DNA from: Mycobacterium sp. 852013-51886_SCH5428379
Lineage (GTDB): Bacteria; Actinomycetota; Actinomycetes; Mycobacteriales; Mycobacteriaceae
Direction: 5' to 3'
NCBI RefSeq assembly: GCF_001665575.1
Contig: NZ_LZSU01000021.1
Span: 62,001-126,000, forward strand
DNA: 64,000 nucleotides
Shown here: piece after piece, positions 11,001-21,446 of the stretch
Numbering within the stretch: the stretch's first letter is position 1
Layout: every line of letters starts with the position of its first letter
Program-made: the position numbers and the translations under genes
Notes under the pieces: model-generated
Databases searched by the model: none
The model's input: only the letters and a program-made list of their open reading frames with translations
What the model was told of the DNA's origin: nothing

Positions 11001-12060
11001 GCACCATCATGCCGTCGCCGATGTAGATCCCGACGTGGGAGGCGTCCGAGTAGTAGGTCACCAGGTCGCCCGGCTGCATCTGGTCCATCGACACCGGCTG
11101 TCCACCCGACGCGAGCGCCTGGCTGGAGTGCGGCAGCGAGATGCCGGCCTGCTGGAAGGACCACATGACCAGACCGGAGCAGTCGAACTGGCCGGGGCCC
11201 GACCCGCCCCACGAGTACGGCGAGCCGATGCGGCTCAGCGCGGCCTGCACCGCGATCGCGCCCTGGCCGCCGGCGGGCGGAGCGGGCGGGGCGATGTCGC
11301 CGGGCGGGATGGCCCCGGGCACGGGCGGCGCGGCCAGCACACCGGGATCCGGCGGTGTCGCACCGGCGGGCGGTGGAGGCGGCGGCGCGACAGGCGCAGG
11401 CGGGATCGCTGCGAGCGCCTCGCGCTGCATCGGGGTGAGCGCCTCGTACTGGGCCTTGACGATCGCGATCTGCGTCTGAAGCTGGCTCTGCTTGTTCTGC
11501 AGGTTGGCCCGCACCTGCGCGGCCTGTTCGGCGGCGGTCTTGGCATCGGCGGCGGACTGCGCAGAGGCACGTTCGGCGACGGCGGCCCGTTCGCTGACGA
11601 TGCGGAAACCCGTCATCCGATCGGTCACCTGCGCGGCCATCACACGCTGGATCGACAGCTGGTCGATGAACTGCTGCGGGGAGTCGGCGGTCAGGATCGC
11701 GCTCATCCCGTCGGTGCGCCCGCCCATGTACTGGGCGGCGGCGACGTTGTTCACGGCCGTCTGGAAGGTGGCGAGCTCGTTTCGCGCTGCCTCAGCGGTA
11801 GCCAGGTCGGCGCCGTGTCTGGCCTCGGCGGCCTGCTGCGTCGCCAGCTTGCCGTTGAGGTCGAGCTGCGCGGAGTGCATCGCCTCGGTGGTCTGCTCGG
11901 CCTCGCGGGACAGCGCGGTCAACTTTGCCAGCGCGTCATCAGCCGGGTCGGCCTGCACACCGGAGGCCAGCACCCCCGAGAGCACGGTGATACCCGCCAA
12001 CGCAGCGAATGCGGGTCGTCTGAGAACACGGATGCCCCACTGCTTGCGGTCAAGCCTCAA
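10924..12060 (-). CDS. Secreted NlpC/P60 peptidoglycan endopeptidase (Rv2190c type, Rip family)
   Basis: A 378-residue exported cell-wall hydrolase expected to cut between D-glutamate and diaminopimelate in peptidoglycan stems. An N-terminal signal peptide ends near VQADPADDALAKL; residues about 40-215 form a long coiled coil of the RipA/PcsB type; a Pro-rich linker follows; the last 115 residues are the NlpC/P60 domain with catalytic Cys in FDCSGLVMW and His in DASHVGIYIG. I set the start at the TTG at 12060 (LRLDRKQWG), which has an AAGGA site upstream and matches the family; the frame is open to 12135 without support. A promoter lies at 12119-12148. The active-site residues are intact. Confidence 0.9.
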   Translation of the reverse strand: MRLDRKQWGIRVLRRPAFAALAGITVLSGVLASGVQADPADDALAKLTALSREAEQTTEAMHSAQLDLNGKLATQQAAEARHGADLATAEAARNELATFQTAVNNVAAAQYMGGRTDGMSAILTADSPQQFIDQLSIQRVMAAQVTDRMTGFRIVSERAAVAERASAQSAADAKTAAEQAAQVRANLQNKQSQLQTQIAIVKAQYEALTPMQREALAAIPPAPVAPPPPPPAGATPPDPGVLAAPPVPGAIPPGDIAPPAPPAGGQGAIAVQAALSRIGSPYSWGGSGPGQFDCSGLVMWSFQQAGISLPHSSQALASGGQPVSMDQMQPGDLVTYYSDASHVGIYIGDGMMVHASTYGTPVRVAPVDNAPIYNVRRY

Positions 12061-12118
12061 GATTTCGCGTCCTTCAACTGGCTGAAAGAGCCGGATCGAA
12101 CTGCTCAAAGTCTCAAGT

Positions 12119-12148
12119 AGGTTACGAAACGGCAACGGCGTTGTCCAA
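12119..12148 (-). promoter_or_regulatory. Candidate promoter of the NlpC/P60 gene
   Basis: Reading the minus strand, TTGGAC (12148-12143), an 18-bp spacer and TAACCT (12124-12119) make a good -35/-10 pair. It would give a leader of about 50 nt before the TTG at 12060. I looked for the c-di-AMP (ydaO-type) riboswitch known upstream of some cell-wall hydrolase genes and saw none. Confidence 0.45.
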
Positions 12149-12212
12149 CAGGAAGGCCAAATTTAACAGCTGTCAGGGCCCGTTTTCTTCCCGCCGGTTG
12201 CCGCAGACACCG

Positions 12213-12428
12213 TCAGGCAACGCCCGGACGACTTTGCCGGTGAATCGGAACGAGCCGCAGCCGCGGCGCCAACCCGGCCTCGGCCAGCGCTTCCAGGGCG
12301 CGGCACTCGTCGTCCAGCAACGTCTCGGGCACCCCGAGCAGCACACTGACGACACAATCCTGACATCCCGGTCCGCGTACGGCGCAGTCGTCGCAGTCGA
12401 TGGTGATGGAGCCCGGGTGATCTGCCAT
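12213..12428 (-). CDS. Small cysteine-rich conserved protein
   Basis: A 71-residue protein from ATG 12428. Its first 25 residues hold five closely spaced residues of the pattern [14 protein letters not shown] (two CxxC-like pairs around a Gly-Pro), suggesting a structural zinc or Fe-S site; the rest is a short helical region ([13 protein letters not shown]). I believe counterparts exist in other mycobacteria but cannot name a function. A GAGAGGA sequence ten bases upstream can serve as ribosome binding site. It is divergent from the exonuclease/GIY-YIG gene. Confidence 0.65.
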   Translation of the reverse strand: MADHPGSITIDCDDCAVRGPGCQDCVVSVLLGVPETLLDDECRALEALAEAGLAPRLRLVPIHRQSRPGVA

Positions 12429-12540
12429 GTCGGCGGTCCTCTCGATCGGTGTTGCCCGGACGGTAACCACCGCCACCGACAACCCAGGCAGAACGATCCG
12501 CGCCGACCGCGTGGCGGCCACGGTTGTCGGTGCGGTTCCC

Positions 12541-12546
12541 TACGTT
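12541..12546 (+). promoter_or_regulatory. -10 element (TACGTT) for the leaderless exonuclease/GIY-YIG gene
   Basis: TACGTT ends 6 bp before ATG 12553 with no ribosome binding site between, the pattern of a leaderless start. It also supports choosing this ATG over the one at 12427. Confidence 0.45.
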
Positions 12547-12552
12547 TCTCGC

Positions 12553-14397
12553 ATGGGTCCGGGCGGTGCCGAGCAATTGGCGTTCGACATGGAGGCCCTG
12601 TCCCTGCGGGATACGACGTTCGTCGTCGTCGACCTGGAGACGACGGGCGGGCGCGCCAGTGGCGACCGTGCCGACGCCATCACCGAGATCGGCGCGGTCA
12701 AGGTACGGGGCGGCGCGGTGCTCGGCGAGCTGGGCACCCTGGTCGACCCGGGCCGGGCGATCCCGCCGCAGATCGTCGCGCTGACCGGGATCACCACCGC
12801 GATGGTGCACTCCGCGCCGCGTATCGAGGCCGTGCTGCCCGCGTTCCTGGAGTTCGCCAGGGGCGCGGTGCTGGTGGCCCACAACGCAGGCTTCGACATC
12901 GGCTTCCTGCGCGCGGCCGCCGAACAGTGCGACATCGCCTGGCCCCGGCCCCCGGTGCTGTGCACGGTGAAGCTGGCGCGTCGCGTGCTCACCCGCGACG
13001 AGGCGCCCAGTGTGCGACTTTCCGCGCTGGCCAAGCTGTTTCGCACCTCCACCACCCCGAACCACCGCGCCCTCGACGACGCGCGCGCCACGGTCGACGT
13101 GCTGCACGGGCTGATCGAGCGCGTCGGCAACCAGGGCATTCACACGTACACCGATCTGCGGGCGTACCTGCCCGACGTGACGCCCGCGCAGCGCCGCAAC
13201 CGCAGGCTCGCAGAGGGGGTGCCCCACCGGCCCGGGGTGTATCTGTTCCGCGGACCGTCGAGCGAGGTGCTCTACGTGGGCACCGCGGTCGATCTGCGCC
13301 GCCGGGTGAACCAGTACTTCAACGGGTCTGATCCGCGCACCCGGATGAAGGAGATGGCGTCGCTGGCCACCGCCGTCGACCACGTCGAGTGCGCGCACGA
13401 CCTCGAGGCGGGGGTGCGCGAGCTGCGGCTGCTGGCCGCGCACGCGCCGCCGTACAACCGCCGGTCGAAGTTTCCGCACAAGTGGTGGTGGGTGGTGCTG
13501 ACCGACGAGGCGTTCCCGCGGTTCTCCGTCGTGCGCTCGCCGCGCAGCGCGTCGGCCGTCGGCCCGTTCCGGGCCCGCGCCGACGCGGTGGAGACCGCCG
13601 AATTGCTGGCGCGGTTCACCGGGGTCCGCACGTGTACCGCCCGGCTGGGCCGCAACGCGCGCCACGGTCCGACGTGCCCCGAGCGGGAGTTGTCACCGTG
13701 TCCGGCGCCCCGCGAGATCGACGCCGCCGCCTACGCCGGGGCGCCTGCCCGCGCCGCCGATCTGATCGACGGCCGCGATCACGGCCCGCTGGCCGCGGTG
13801 GTCGAGCACATCGGTGACCTGGCCGCCGCCGGCCGCTACGAGACCGCGGCACGGCTGCGTGACCACGCCGCGGCGGGAATCGCCGTGCTGTGGCGGGGTC
13901 AGCGACTGGCCGCGCTGGCCGCAGTGCCGGAGTTGATCGCCGCGCGGTCGGACGGCGCGGGCGGCTGGCACCTGGCGATCGTGCGGTACGGGCGGCTGGC
14001 GGCAGCGGGCTGCGCACCGCGCGGTGTGCCGCCGATGCCGGTGGTCGAGGCGCTCAGCGCCGGCGCGCAGACCGTGCTGCCCGACGCCGCACCCCTCGGT
14101 GGCGCGCTGGTGGAGGAGACGGGGCTCATCGCCCGCTGGTTGGGCAGCCCGGGGGTGCGCATCGTGCGGTGCGAGGCGGGCTACGCCACACCGATCGGCT
14201 CGGCGGGCCGCTGGCAGTCGTGGGCGGACACGGCGCGGTCGGCGCGGCTGGCCGCCGAACAGGCCGACCGCTCAGAGCTTCTGGGTGAACCGCACCCATC
14301 GCGCGAGGAACTGTTCGGCAGCCCCGGAGTCGATCGTCTCCTTCGCCCGGGCCAGCCCCGCCTCCCAGGCGGGCACCCATTTGGCGTCGCTGGATAG
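12553..14397 (+). CDS. DEDDh 3'-5' exonuclease / GIY-YIG (UvrC-like) fusion protein (Rv2191 type)
   Basis: A 614-residue fusion of a DnaQ-like exonuclease and a UvrC N-terminal nuclease module. The exonuclease part (residues about 15-185) has [10 protein letters not shown] (Asp/Glu), [10 protein letters not shown] and HRALDDARA. The GIY-YIG part starts near residue 215 with GVYLFRG and [17 protein letters not shown], and a UvrB-binding-like [11 protein letters not shown] segment lies near residue 430. Such proteins are thought to act in DNA repair, but no precise role is established to my knowledge. I prefer the ATG at 12553; an in-frame ATG at 12427 would overlap the divergent small gene's start codon. 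The last 41 codons run antisense into trpD (126-bp overlap). Confidence 0.85.
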   Translation: MGPGGAEQLAFDMEALSLRDTTFVVVDLETTGGRASGDRADAITEIGAVKVRGGAVLGELGTLVDPGRAIPPQIVALTGITTAMVHSAPRIEAVLPAFLEFARGAVLVAHNAGFDIGFLRAAAEQCDIAWPRPPVLCTVKLARRVLTRDEAPSVRLSALAKLFRTSTTPNHRALDDARATVDVLHGLIERVGNQGIHTYTDLRAYLPDVTPAQRRNRRLAEGVPHRPGVYLFRGPSSEVLYVGTAVDLRRRVNQYFNGSDPRTRMKEMASLATAVDHVECAHDLEAGVRELRLLAAHAPPYNRRSKFPHKWWWVVLTDEAFPRFSVVRSPRSASAVGPFRARADAVETAELLARFTGVRTCTARLGRNARHGPTCPERELSPCPAPREIDAAAYAGAPARAADLIDGRDHGPLAAVVEHIGDLAAAGRYETAARLRDHAAAGIAVLWRGQRLAALAAVPELIAARSDGAGGWHLAIVRYGRLAAAGCAPRGVPPMPVVEALSAGAQTVLPDAAPLGGALVEETGLIARWLGSPGVRIVRCEAGYATPIGSAGRWQSWADTARSARLAAEQADRSELLGEPHPSREELFGSPGVDRLLRPGQPRLPGGHPFGVAG

Positions 14398-15354
14398 CCC
14401 GGCGTGGGCCACCATGGCGCCCGCGGCGTTGAGCACGACCGCATCGCGGACCGCGCCCTGGGCACCGCCGAGGACCGCCCGCACCTCCGCCGCGTTGTGT
14501 TCGGCGTCGCCGCCCACCAGATCGGACAGCTCGGCGCGCGCGAACCCGAACGCCGCCGGATCGAACGTCAACCGCTCGACGGTGCCGGCCTGCACCCGCC
14601 AGATGGTGCTCGTCGTGGTGGTGGTGAGCTCGTCGAGACCGTCGTCGCCGTGCACCACCAGCACGCTGGAATTACGGGAGGCGTAGACGCCCGCCATCAC
14701 CTCGGCCAGTTCGGCCCAGGCGCAGCCGATCAGCCCGGCGCGCGGGCGGGCGGGGTTGGTCAGCGGGCCGAGCAGGTTGAACACCGTCGGCACCCCCAGC
14801 TCCCGGCGCACCACCGAGGCATGCTTGTAGGACGGGTGAAAGTGGTTGGCGAACGCGAAACCGATGCCGACCTCGGCGACACAGGCCGCCACCTGATCGG
14901 GTCCGAGGTCGATCCGCACGCCGAGCGCCTCGAGGGTGTCGGCGCCGCCCGACAGCGACGAGGCCGCCCGGTTGCCGTGCTTCATCACCGGGACGCCGGA
15001 GGCGGCCACCACGATGGCGGCCATCGTGGACAGGTTGACGGTGTTGGCGCCGTCGCCGCCGGTGCCGACAATGTCGACGGTCTCGTGCCCGATGGTGTCG
15101 GTCGGGATGCGACGGGCGTGCTTGAGCATCACGTCAGCCAGCTCGGTGACTTCCGCGGACGTCGGCCGCTTCATCTTCATCGACACCGCGAACCCCGCAA
15201 TCTGCGCGGGTGTGGCTGCGCCCGACATGATCTGGTCCATCGCCCAGGCCGCCTGACCGGCCGCCAGCGACTGCCCGGTGGTCAGTCGGCGCAGGATCTG
15301 GGGCCACGACGGCGGGTCGACGGGATGAGGTACGGGGGCGTTGTCAGACGTCAC
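14272..15354 (-). CDS. trpD: Anthranilate phosphoribosyltransferase
   Basis: TrpD transfers phosphoribosyl from PRPP to anthranilate, the second step of tryptophan synthesis. The 360-residue sequence has the hallmark [14 protein letters not shown] loop (PRPP/Mg binding), [21 protein letters not shown], the [20 protein letters not shown] anthranilate pocket and [12 protein letters not shown]; the length is normal. It stands alone, away from other trp genes, as in M. tuberculosis. The start is GTG at 15354, preceded after 6 bp by a CATAAT hexamer. Its 3' end overlaps the convergent exonuclease gene by 126 bp; the overlapped C-terminus ([14 protein letters not shown]) is conserved, so trpD is the authentic reading there. 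Confidence 0.95.
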   Translation of the reverse strand: MTSDNAPVPHPVDPPSWPQILRRLTTGQSLAAGQAAWAMDQIMSGAATPAQIAGFAVSMKMKRPTSAEVTELADVMLKHARRIPTDTIGHETVDIVGTGGDGANTVNLSTMAAIVVAASGVPVMKHGNRAASSLSGGADTLEALGVRIDLGPDQVAACVAEVGIGFAFANHFHPSYKHASVVRRELGVPTVFNLLGPLTNPARPRAGLIGCAWAELAEVMAGVYASRNSSVLVVHGDDGLDELTTTTTSTIWRVQAGTVERLTFDPAAFGFARAELSDLVGGDAEHNAAEVRAVLGGAQGAVRDAVVLNAAGAMVAHAGLSSDAKWVPAWEAGLARAKETIDSGAAEQFLARWVRFTQKL

Positions 15355-15360
15355 CGGAAG

Positions 15361-15366
15361 ATTATG
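15361..15366 (-). promoter_or_regulatory. -10 element (CATAAT) for leaderless trpD
   Basis: Minus-strand CATAAT is followed after 6 bp by GTG 15354. It faces the ctaE -10 element 43 bp away in the short divergent region. Confidence 0.5.
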
Positions 15367-15367
15367 A

Positions 15368-16033
<666 letters not shown>

Positions 16034-16044
16034 GAAGGGGTTCG

Positions 16045-16848
16045 ATGACCAGCAAGCCCCGCCGACGGTTGCGCCGGCGCCTGTCAGCAGCGGTGCTGCT
16101 GCTGATCGGACTCGGTGTGGCCGGTGGCGTCGCCGCCACGTTGACCCCGGCACCGCAGGTCGCGGTCGCCGACGAGTCCCAGTCGGCTCTGCTGCGCACC
16201 GGCAAGCAACTCTTCGACACCTCGTGCGTCTCGTGCCACGGCGTGAACCTGCAGGGTGTGGCCGATCGCGGGCCCAGCCTGATCGGCGTCGGCGAGGCCG
16301 CGGTCTACTTCCAGGTCTCCACCGGCCGCATGCCCGCGATGCGCGGCGAGGCCCAGGCGCCCGACAAGCCGGCGCACTTCGACGAGGCCCAGACCGACGC
16401 CCTCGGCGCCTACGTGCAGGCCAACGGTGGCGGCCCGGTCGTCCCGCGGGACGAGAACGGCCAGATCGCCAACGAATCCCTGATGGGCGACAACACCGCC
16501 CGCGGTGGCGAGCTGTTCCGGCTGAACTGCGCCTCGTGTCACAACTTCACCGGTCGCGGCGGCGCCCTGTCGTCGGGTAAGTACGCACCCGAGATCAAGG
16601 CGAACCCGGCGCAGATCTACACGGCGATGACGACGGGCCCGCAGAACATGCCCAAGTTCTCTGACCGCCAGCTCTCGCCGGAGGAGAAGCGCGACATCAT
16701 CGCCTACATCGAGGAGGCGCGGGACGCGCCGCCTCCCGGCGGTTACGGTCTCGGCGGCTTCGGCCCCGTGTCCGAAGGTATGGCGGTTTGGATCATCGGC
16801 ATCGTGGCCGTCATCGGCGCGGCCATGTGGATCGGGGCACGGCAATGA
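16045..16848 (+). CDS. qcrC: Cytochrome bc1 complex di-haem cytochrome c subunit
   Basis: QcrC carries electrons from the Rieske protein directly to CuA of the oxidase, because mycobacteria lack soluble cytochrome c. The 267-residue chain has an N-terminal signal anchor ([16 protein letters not shown]), two cytochrome c domains with CVSCH (from residue 61) and CASCH (from residue 162), the distal Met candidates GRMPAM and QNMPKF, and a C-terminal membrane helix ([17 protein letters not shown]). I chose ATG 16045 because AGAAGGGG precedes it; an ATG at 16030 overlapping the ctaE stop is the alternative. The end overlaps qcrA by 4 bp. Confidence 0.95.
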   Translation: MTSKPRRRLRRRLSAAVLLLIGLGVAGGVAATLTPAPQVAVADESQSALLRTGKQLFDTSCVSCHGVNLQGVADRGPSLIGVGEAAVYFQVSTGRMPAMRGEAQAPDKPAHFDEAQTDALGAYVQANGGGPVVPRDENGQIANESLMGDNTARGGELFRLNCASCHNFTGRGGALSSGKYAPEIKANPAQIYTAMTTGPQNMPKFSDRQLSPEEKRDIIAYIEEARDAPPPGGYGLGGFGPVSEGMAVWIIGIVAVIGAAMWIGARQ

Positions 16849-18110
16849 GTGAGCGCGACGCGGATCAGGAACGCAACGTCGGCGGCGACTCCGGTAGCGA
16901 CAAGGTCGACGGCGCCCCGAAGGGCACCGACGCGCCCGGCCACGCCGGTGTGCCGGGACAACCGACCGACGCCGAGCTGGCCGCGATGAGCCGCGAGGAA
17001 CTGGTCGAGCTCGGCGGCAAGCTCGACGGCGTCGAGATCGTCTACAAGGAGCCGCGCTGGCCGGTGCCGGGCACCCGGGCCGAGAAGCGCGCCGAACGGT
17101 CGGTGGCCACCTGGCTGCTGCTCGGCGGCGTCGCGGGTCTGCTGCTGCTGGTGGTCTTCCTGTTCTGGCCGTGGGAGTACGTGCCCTACGGCGAGGAGGG
17201 CGAGTTCTTCTACTCGCTGACCACCCCGCTGTACGGTCTGCTGTTCGGTGGCTCGATCCTCTCGATCGGCATCGGCGCGGTGCTCTACCAGAAGCGCTTC
17301 ATCCCCGAGGAGATCTCGATCCAGGATCGCCATGACGGCGCCTCCCCCGAGATCCAGCGCAGGACGGCCGCGGCCAACCTGACCGACGCGCTCGAGGGTT
17401 CGACCATCAAGCGCCGCAAGATGATCGGCGTCTCCCTGGGTGTCGGACTCGGCGCCTTCGGGCTCGGTACGGCCATCGCCTTCATCGGCGGCCTGATCAA
17501 GAACCCGTGGAAGCCGGTCGTGCCGACCGCGGAGGGTCCCAAGGCGGTGCTGTGGACGTCCGGTTGGACGCCGCGTTTCACCGGCGAGACCATCTTCCTG
17601 GCCCGGGCCACCGGCAACACCGGTCACGGCGGGGCCTTCGCCAAGATGCGCCCGGAAGATCTGGACGCGGGCGGCATGGAGACCGTGTACCCGTGGCGGG
17701 AATCCGACGGCGACGGCACGACCGTCGAGTCGTCCCACAAGATCACCAACATCATCATGGGTGTGCGTAACCCCGTGATGCTCATCCGGCTGCGCGCCAG
17801 CGACATGCCCAAGGTGGTCAAGCGCAAGGGTCAGGAGAGCTTCAACTTCGGTGAGTTCTTCGCCTACACGAAGATCTGCTCGCACCTGGGTTGCCCGTCG
17901 TCGCTCTACGAGCAGCAGACGCACCGCATCCTGTGCCCGTGCCACCAGTCGCAGTTCGACGCGCTGCATTTCGCGAAACCCATATTCGGTCCCGCTGCAC
18001 GAGCCCTCGCGCAGTTGCCCATCACGATTGACCAGGACGGGTACCTGGTCGCCAATGGCGACTTCATCGAACCCGTCGGGCCCGCCTTCTGGGAACGGAA
18101 AACATCATGA
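16845..18110 (+). CDS. qcrA: Cytochrome bc1 complex Rieske iron-sulfur subunit
   Basis: The 421-residue Rieske subunit holds the [2Fe-2S] cluster through CSHLGC (Cys345, His347) and CPCHQSQFD (Cys364, His367). As typical of actinobacteria it is long: a charged N-terminal region of about 75 residues, then three membrane helices (near residues 90, 125 and 200) before the cluster domain, instead of the single anchor of mitochondrial Rieske proteins. The start is ATG 16845 in an ATGA overlap with qcrC, and its end overlaps qcrB by 4 bp, so the three are translationally coupled. Confidence 0.96.
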   Translation: MSERDADQERNVGGDSGSDKVDGAPKGTDAPGHAGVPGQPTDAELAAMSREELVELGGKLDGVEIVYKEPRWPVPGTRAEKRAERSVATWLLLGGVAGLLLLVVFLFWPWEYVPYGEEGEFFYSLTTPLYGLLFGGSILSIGIGAVLYQKRFIPEEISIQDRHDGASPEIQRRTAAANLTDALEGSTIKRRKMIGVSLGVGLGAFGLGTAIAFIGGLIKNPWKPVVPTAEGPKAVLWTSGWTPRFTGETIFLARATGNTGHGGAFAKMRPEDLDAGGMETVYPWRESDGDGTTVESSHKITNIIMGVRNPVMLIRLRASDMPKVVKRKGQESFNFGEFFAYTKICSHLGCPSSLYEQQTHRILCPCHQSQFDALHFAKPIFGPAARALAQLPITIDQDGYLVANGDFIEPVGPAFWERKTS

Positions 18111-19807
18111 GTCCTCAAGGTGAATCGAAGCTCGGAGCTCGACTGGCAGCTCAGGGCGACGCGATCGACTCGCGCTACCACCCGTCGGCGGCGGTGCGGC
18201 GGCAGCTGAACAAGGTCTTCCCGACGCACTGGTCGTTCCTGCTCGGTGAGATCGCCCTGTACAGCTTCATCGTGCTGCTGCTCACCGGCGTGTGGCTGAC
18301 GCTGTTCTTCGACCCGTCGATGGCCCACGTCGTCTACGACGGCGTGTACCAGCCGCTGCGTGGCGTCGGTATGTCGCGGGCCTACGAGACGGCGCTGGAC
18401 ATCAGCTTCGAGGTCCGCGGTGGTCTGTTCGTGCGGCAGGTCCACCACTGGGCGGCGCTGCTGTTCGCGGCATCGATCATGGTCCACCTGGCTCGCATCT
18501 TCTTCACCGGCGCCTTCCGGCGTCCGCGTGAGGCGAACTGGGTGATCGGCTCGCTGCTGCTGATCCTGGCGATGTTCGAGGGCTTCTTCGGCTACTCGCT
18601 GCCCGACGACCTGCTCTCCGGCACCGGCCTGCGCGCCGCGCTGTCCGGCATCACGATGGGCATTCCGGTGGTCGGCACCTGGATGCACTGGGCGCTGTTC
18701 GGCGGCGACTTCCCCGGCACGATCATCATCCCGCGCCTGTACGCACTGCACATCCTGCTGATCCCGGGCATCATGCTGGCCCTGATCGCCGCGCACCTGG
18801 CGCTGGTGTGGTTCCAGAAGCACACGCAGTTCCCCGGCCCCGGCCGCACCGAGAAGAACGTCGTCGGCGTGCGCGTCATGCCGGTCTTCGCGGTGAAGTC
18901 CGGTGCGTTCTTCGCGATGACGGTCGGCATCCTCGGCCTGATGGGCGGGCTGCTGCAGATCAACCCGATCTGGAACATCGGTCCCTACAACCCATCTCAG
19001 GTGTCGGCCGGTAGCCAGCCGGACTTCTACATGATGTGGACCGACGGTCTGATCCGGTTGTGGCCGGCGTGGGAGTTCTACATCGGCAACTACACGATCC
19101 CGCAGCCGGTGTGGATCGCGGTGCTGATGGGTCTGATCCTGGGCCTGCTGACGGTGTATCCGTTCCTGGAGAAGAAGTTGAGCGGCGACACCGCCCACCA
19201 CAACCTGTTGCAGCGCCCCCGGGACGCTCCGGTGCGTACGGCGATCGGTGCGATGGCGGTGGCATTCTACATCCTGCTGACGTTCGCCTGCATGAACGAC
19301 GTCATCGCGCTCAAGTTCGACATCTCGCTGAACGCGACGACATGGATCGGCCGCATCGCCATGGTGGTGCTGCCCGCGATCGTGTACTTCACCACCTACC
19401 GGTGGGCGGTGTCGCTGCAGCGCAACGACCGCGAGGTGCTCGAGCACGGCATCGAGACCGGCATCATCAAGCGGCTCCCGCACGGTGCCTACATCGAGCT
19501 GCACCAGCCGCTGGGACCGGTCGACGAGCACGGTCACGCGATTCCGCTGGAGTACCAGGGCGCTGCAGTGCCCAAGCGGATGAACAAGCTGGGATCGGCA
19601 GGCGCGCCGGGCACCGGCAGCTTCCTGTTCGCCGATCCGATCGTCGAGCACGAGGCCATCACCGAGGCCGCCCAGGCCGCCCATCACCGCTCGCTGACCG
19701 CCCTGCGGGAGCGTCAGCACACCAACGGTGACGGGCACGGTGCGGACGGCGACGGTAGCGGCCCCAACGGCTCGAACGGCTCGAACGGCTCGAACGGCCA
19801 CCACTAG
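18107..19807 (+). CDS. qcrB: Cytochrome bc1 complex cytochrome b subunit
   Basis: QcrB, 566 residues, binds two b-type haems and the menaquinol sites; it is the target of bc1 inhibitors such as the imidazopyridine amides. Visible are the N-terminal haem-binding helices ([22 protein letters not shown] and [17 protein letters not shown]), the [13 protein letters not shown] quinol-site loop and a [18 protein letters not shown] region. The C-terminal cytoplasmic tail of about 130 residues is an actinobacterial feature and ends in a short repeated Gly-Ser-Asn tract (bases 19766-19798). A strong terminator follows at 19826-19877. Confidence 0.96.
   Translation: MSPQGESKLGARLAAQGDAIDSRYHPSAAVRRQLNKVFPTHWSFLLGEIALYSFIVLLLTGVWLTLFFDPSMAHVVYDGVYQPLRGVGMSRAYETALDISFEVRGGLFVRQVHHWAALLFAASIMVHLARIFFTGAFRRPREANWVIGSLLLILAMFEGFFGYSLPDDLLSGTGLRAALSGITMGIPVVGTWMHWALFGGDFPGTIIIPRLYALHILLIPGIMLALIAAHLALVWFQKHTQFPGPGRTEKNVVGVRVMPVFAVKSGAFFAMTVGILGLMGGLLQINPIWNIGPYNPSQVSAGSQPDFYMMWTDGLIRLWPAWEFYIGNYTIPQPVWIAVLMGLILGLLTVYPFLEKKLSGDTAHHNLLQRPRDAPVRTAIGAMAVAFYILLTFACMNDVIALKFDISLNATTWIGRIAMVVLPAIVYFTTYRWAVSLQRNDREVLEHGIETGIIKRLPHGAYIELHQPLGPVDEHGHAIPLEYQGAAVPKRMNKLGSAGAPGTGSFLFADPIVEHEAITEAAQAAHHRSLTALRERQHTNGDGHGADGDGSGPNGSNGSNGSNGHH
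19766..19798 (+). repeat. 9-bp tandem repeat at the end of qcrB
   Basis: The unit AACGGCTCG is repeated three times perfectly, followed by a partial fourth copy, encoding NGS repeats at the extreme C-terminus of QcrB. Such exact repeats are prone to copy-number change. Confidence 0.85.
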
Positions 19808-19825
19808 CCGGCCGACAAGCGCGAC

Positions 19826-19877
19826 AACGACACGGTCGCCGCACTCCTCGCAAGAGGGTGCGGCGACCGTGTCGTTT
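19826..19877 (+). terminator. Intrinsic terminator after the ctaE-qcrCAB operon
   Basis: A perfect 19-bp inverted repeat (AACGACACGGTCGCCGCAC and its complement, with the right arm ending at 19876) encloses a 12-14 nt loop and is followed by TTT. The gene-free stretch 19808-20013 holds this hairpin and a G/C-rich run near 19945-19985, nothing else that I can see. Confidence 0.85.
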
Positions 19878-20013
19878 CACGGGTGTAGGTGGACTCCGAT
19901 GACCGGGTGCCAGGCGTGCAGAAGTGCCCAGGGCGAAGGGGCGCCAGACCCCCTCCCCTCCCCCACCGCCGGGGCGGGGTCGGTACCGGGCGGAGTCGGT
20001 TACGGAGAAGCGC

Positions 20014-20625
20014 TCAGACAGTCGGTTCGAGGAGCTCGCGGAGCCGGCGCAGATGCCACCAGGCCGCGACGGGCATCGCGAGGGTGGCCACCGCGGCCAC
20101 CCCGTAGAGCGCCCACGCGGCCGTATCGCTGTCGACGGCCATCAGGTAGGTGGCAGTGCCGATCGCGGTCACCGCGAGGCCCATGGCCGTCGTGACGGCC
20201 AGCACGCTGCGCAGCCACAGCTGATCGACTGCGGCCGTGGGAGATCCGGGCGGCAGGGAGGTCGGCACCTGAGTCGGGGTGATTGCCCGCATCCGTTCGG
20301 TGCGCGGCTCCGGCGCGGCGCTGGGCGTCGGCCGGTCCTGGACGAGCGGGGCGGGCGCCGGGTCGGCCTGCGCGGTCCGGCGGGCCCGCAGCAGCAGGGG
20401 GACGGCGGCGACGATGACGGCCGCCGACACCCCGATCACGGTGTACAGCAGCCACGGGGTCTCCCCGCCGCCTGACGGCTGGGGGTGCCGGCCGCCGAGG
20501 TCCGTGAGCGCGACGGTGGCCGCGACGGCGGCGCCCAGGGCGGCCAGCCAGGCGGCCGCGCAGACGCTCATGAGGATGCGGTCGAGGTGCGCACTCGGCG
20601 CGCCGGCATCGGTGAGCTGTGCCAT
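20014..20625 (-). CDS. Conserved membrane protein (Rv2197c type)
   Basis: A 203-residue protein of unknown function with four predicted membrane segments: two near the N-terminus (AAWLAALGAAVAATVAL and LLYTVIGVSAAVIVAAVPLLL) and two near the C-terminus (SVLAVTTAMGLAVTAIGTA and WALYGVAAVATLAMPVAAW), with a Pro-rich cytoplasmic or periplasmic loop between. Its ATG at 20625 overlaps the mmpS3 stop by one base (TGATG), so it is translationally coupled to mmpS3 and may act with it. The minus-strand frame is open further upstream inside mmpS3, but that extension is antisense-like and unsupported. Confidence 0.75.
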   Translation of the reverse strand: MAQLTDAGAPSAHLDRILMSVCAAAWLAALGAAVAATVALTDLGGRHPQPSGGGETPWLLYTVIGVSAAVIVAAVPLLLRARRTAQADPAPAPLVQDRPTPSAAPEPRTERMRAITPTQVPTSLPPGSPTAAVDQLWLRSVLAVTTAMGLAVTAIGTATYLMAVDSDTAAWALYGVAAVATLAMPVAAWWHLRRLRELLEPTV

Positions 20626-21401
20626 CAGCAGCTGGTCTGCGGGGTGTTGGCGGTGTTCGAGGACAGCACCGTTCCGTCGCTGGACGTGATCGAGCAGTTC
20701 AGCCGGCTCACCAGGAACAGACTCGACGCCTGCACCGAACCCACCTCGGAGGCCGAGATCGGCGTCACGGTCAACGACCACGGGATGTAGACGTTGCGCT
20801 GGGTGCGGCTGCGGCCCGCGGCGTCGACGTAGGTCACCGTGATGATGTCGCCGGGAGCCTTGGTGCCCGTCACCGTGTAGGTGACCTGCCGGGGCCCCGC
20901 CGGTGTCGTCGTCGTGGGTGGCGGCGGAGGCGGCGTCGTGGTCGGGGTGATCTCGTCCTGCACCGGCGGCGCCGACGACGTGGTGGTGTCGGGATTGGCC
21001 AGCTGATCGGAATCGGTGCTGGTCACCAGGAGCGCGACCGAGACGACGAGTGCCACCGCGGCGATGATCGCCGTCACGCCGACCACCCAGGGCCAGCGCG
21101 GCGGAGCGACGTCGTCGACGACGGCGGCGGGGGCGGCCTCGTAGCTGTCGTAGTCGTAGAGCGCCGCGTCGGCGGGCACGTAGGGCCCGCTGGTGAAGTG
21201 TTCGGCTTCGGGCGCCGAGTAGGCCTGCGAATGCAGATCGGTCTGGCCGGTGGGTGGCGCCGAATCGCCAGAGCCTGCGGCTAAGTCGGGACCGGAGCCG
21301 ACCTGTTCGGTCGGCTCCTCGGGTGCCGAGTGCCTGCCGCCCTCCCGTTCGGGCTGGTCTGGTCCCGGCGAGTCGGCCCCTGGGGGATTCGGCCCGCTCA
21401 T
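20625..21401 (-). CDS. mmpS3: MmpS family membrane protein MmpS3
   Basis: A 258-residue member of the mycobacterial membrane protein small family. It has a long acidic, Pro/Gly-rich cytoplasmic N-terminus (about 100 residues), one membrane helix ([21 protein letters not shown]), a Thr/Pro linker and the MmpS beta domain ([24 protein letters not shown]) with the conserved C-terminal Cys pair (LNCSI and the final Cys). MmpS3 differs from MmpS4/5 in its long cytoplasmic part and in not sitting next to an mmpL gene, which suggests a role in envelope growth rather than lipid export. The ATG at 21401 has AAGGATAGG upstream. Confidence 0.88.
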   Translation of the reverse strand: MSGPNPPGADSPGPDQPEREGGRHSAPEEPTEQVGSGPDLAAGSGDSAPPTGQTDLHSQAYSAPEAEHFTSGPYVPADAALYDYDSYEAAPAAVVDDVAPPRWPWVVGVTAIIAAVALVVSVALLVTSTDSDQLANPDTTTSSAPPVQDEITPTTTPPPPPPTTTTPAGPRQVTYTVTGTKAPGDIITVTYVDAAGRSRTQRNVYIPWSLTVTPISASEVGSVQASSLFLVSRLNCSITSSDGTVLSSNTANTPQTSC

Positions 21402-21425
21402 CTCACGCCTATCCTTCTCGCACTG

Positions 21426-21446
21426 CGTAACCCGGCGCCGGTTACG
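21426..21446. repeat. Inverted repeat upstream of mmpS3
   Basis: CGTAACC and GGTTACG flank a 7-bp GC spacer whose last six bases, GGCGCC, are themselves palindromic. It lies 25 bp upstream of the mmpS3 start codon and could be a regulator site or a small hairpin in the leader. I cannot assign a regulator. Confidence 0.5.

Noticed and set aside
9321..11168. 615-codon open frame on the plus strand over pimB and its neighbour
   Set aside because: It is antisense to clear pimB and HExxH gene sequence and has no recognisable domain; long shadow frames are expected at this GC content.
12061..12212. Possible c-di-AMP riboswitch before the NlpC/P60 hydrolase gene
   Set aside because: The conserved blocks of that riboswitch are not present; only a promoter-like -35/-10 pair was found.
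17906..19804. 632-codon open frame antisense to qcrB
   Set aside because: Its codons mirror the qcrB codon bias, and it is full of His/Arg/Gln low-complexity stretches, so it is not a gene.
19945..19990. C-rich run followed by a GC hairpin
   Set aside because: It lies beyond the strong qcrB terminator, has no T tract and no gene to serve; probably base composition.
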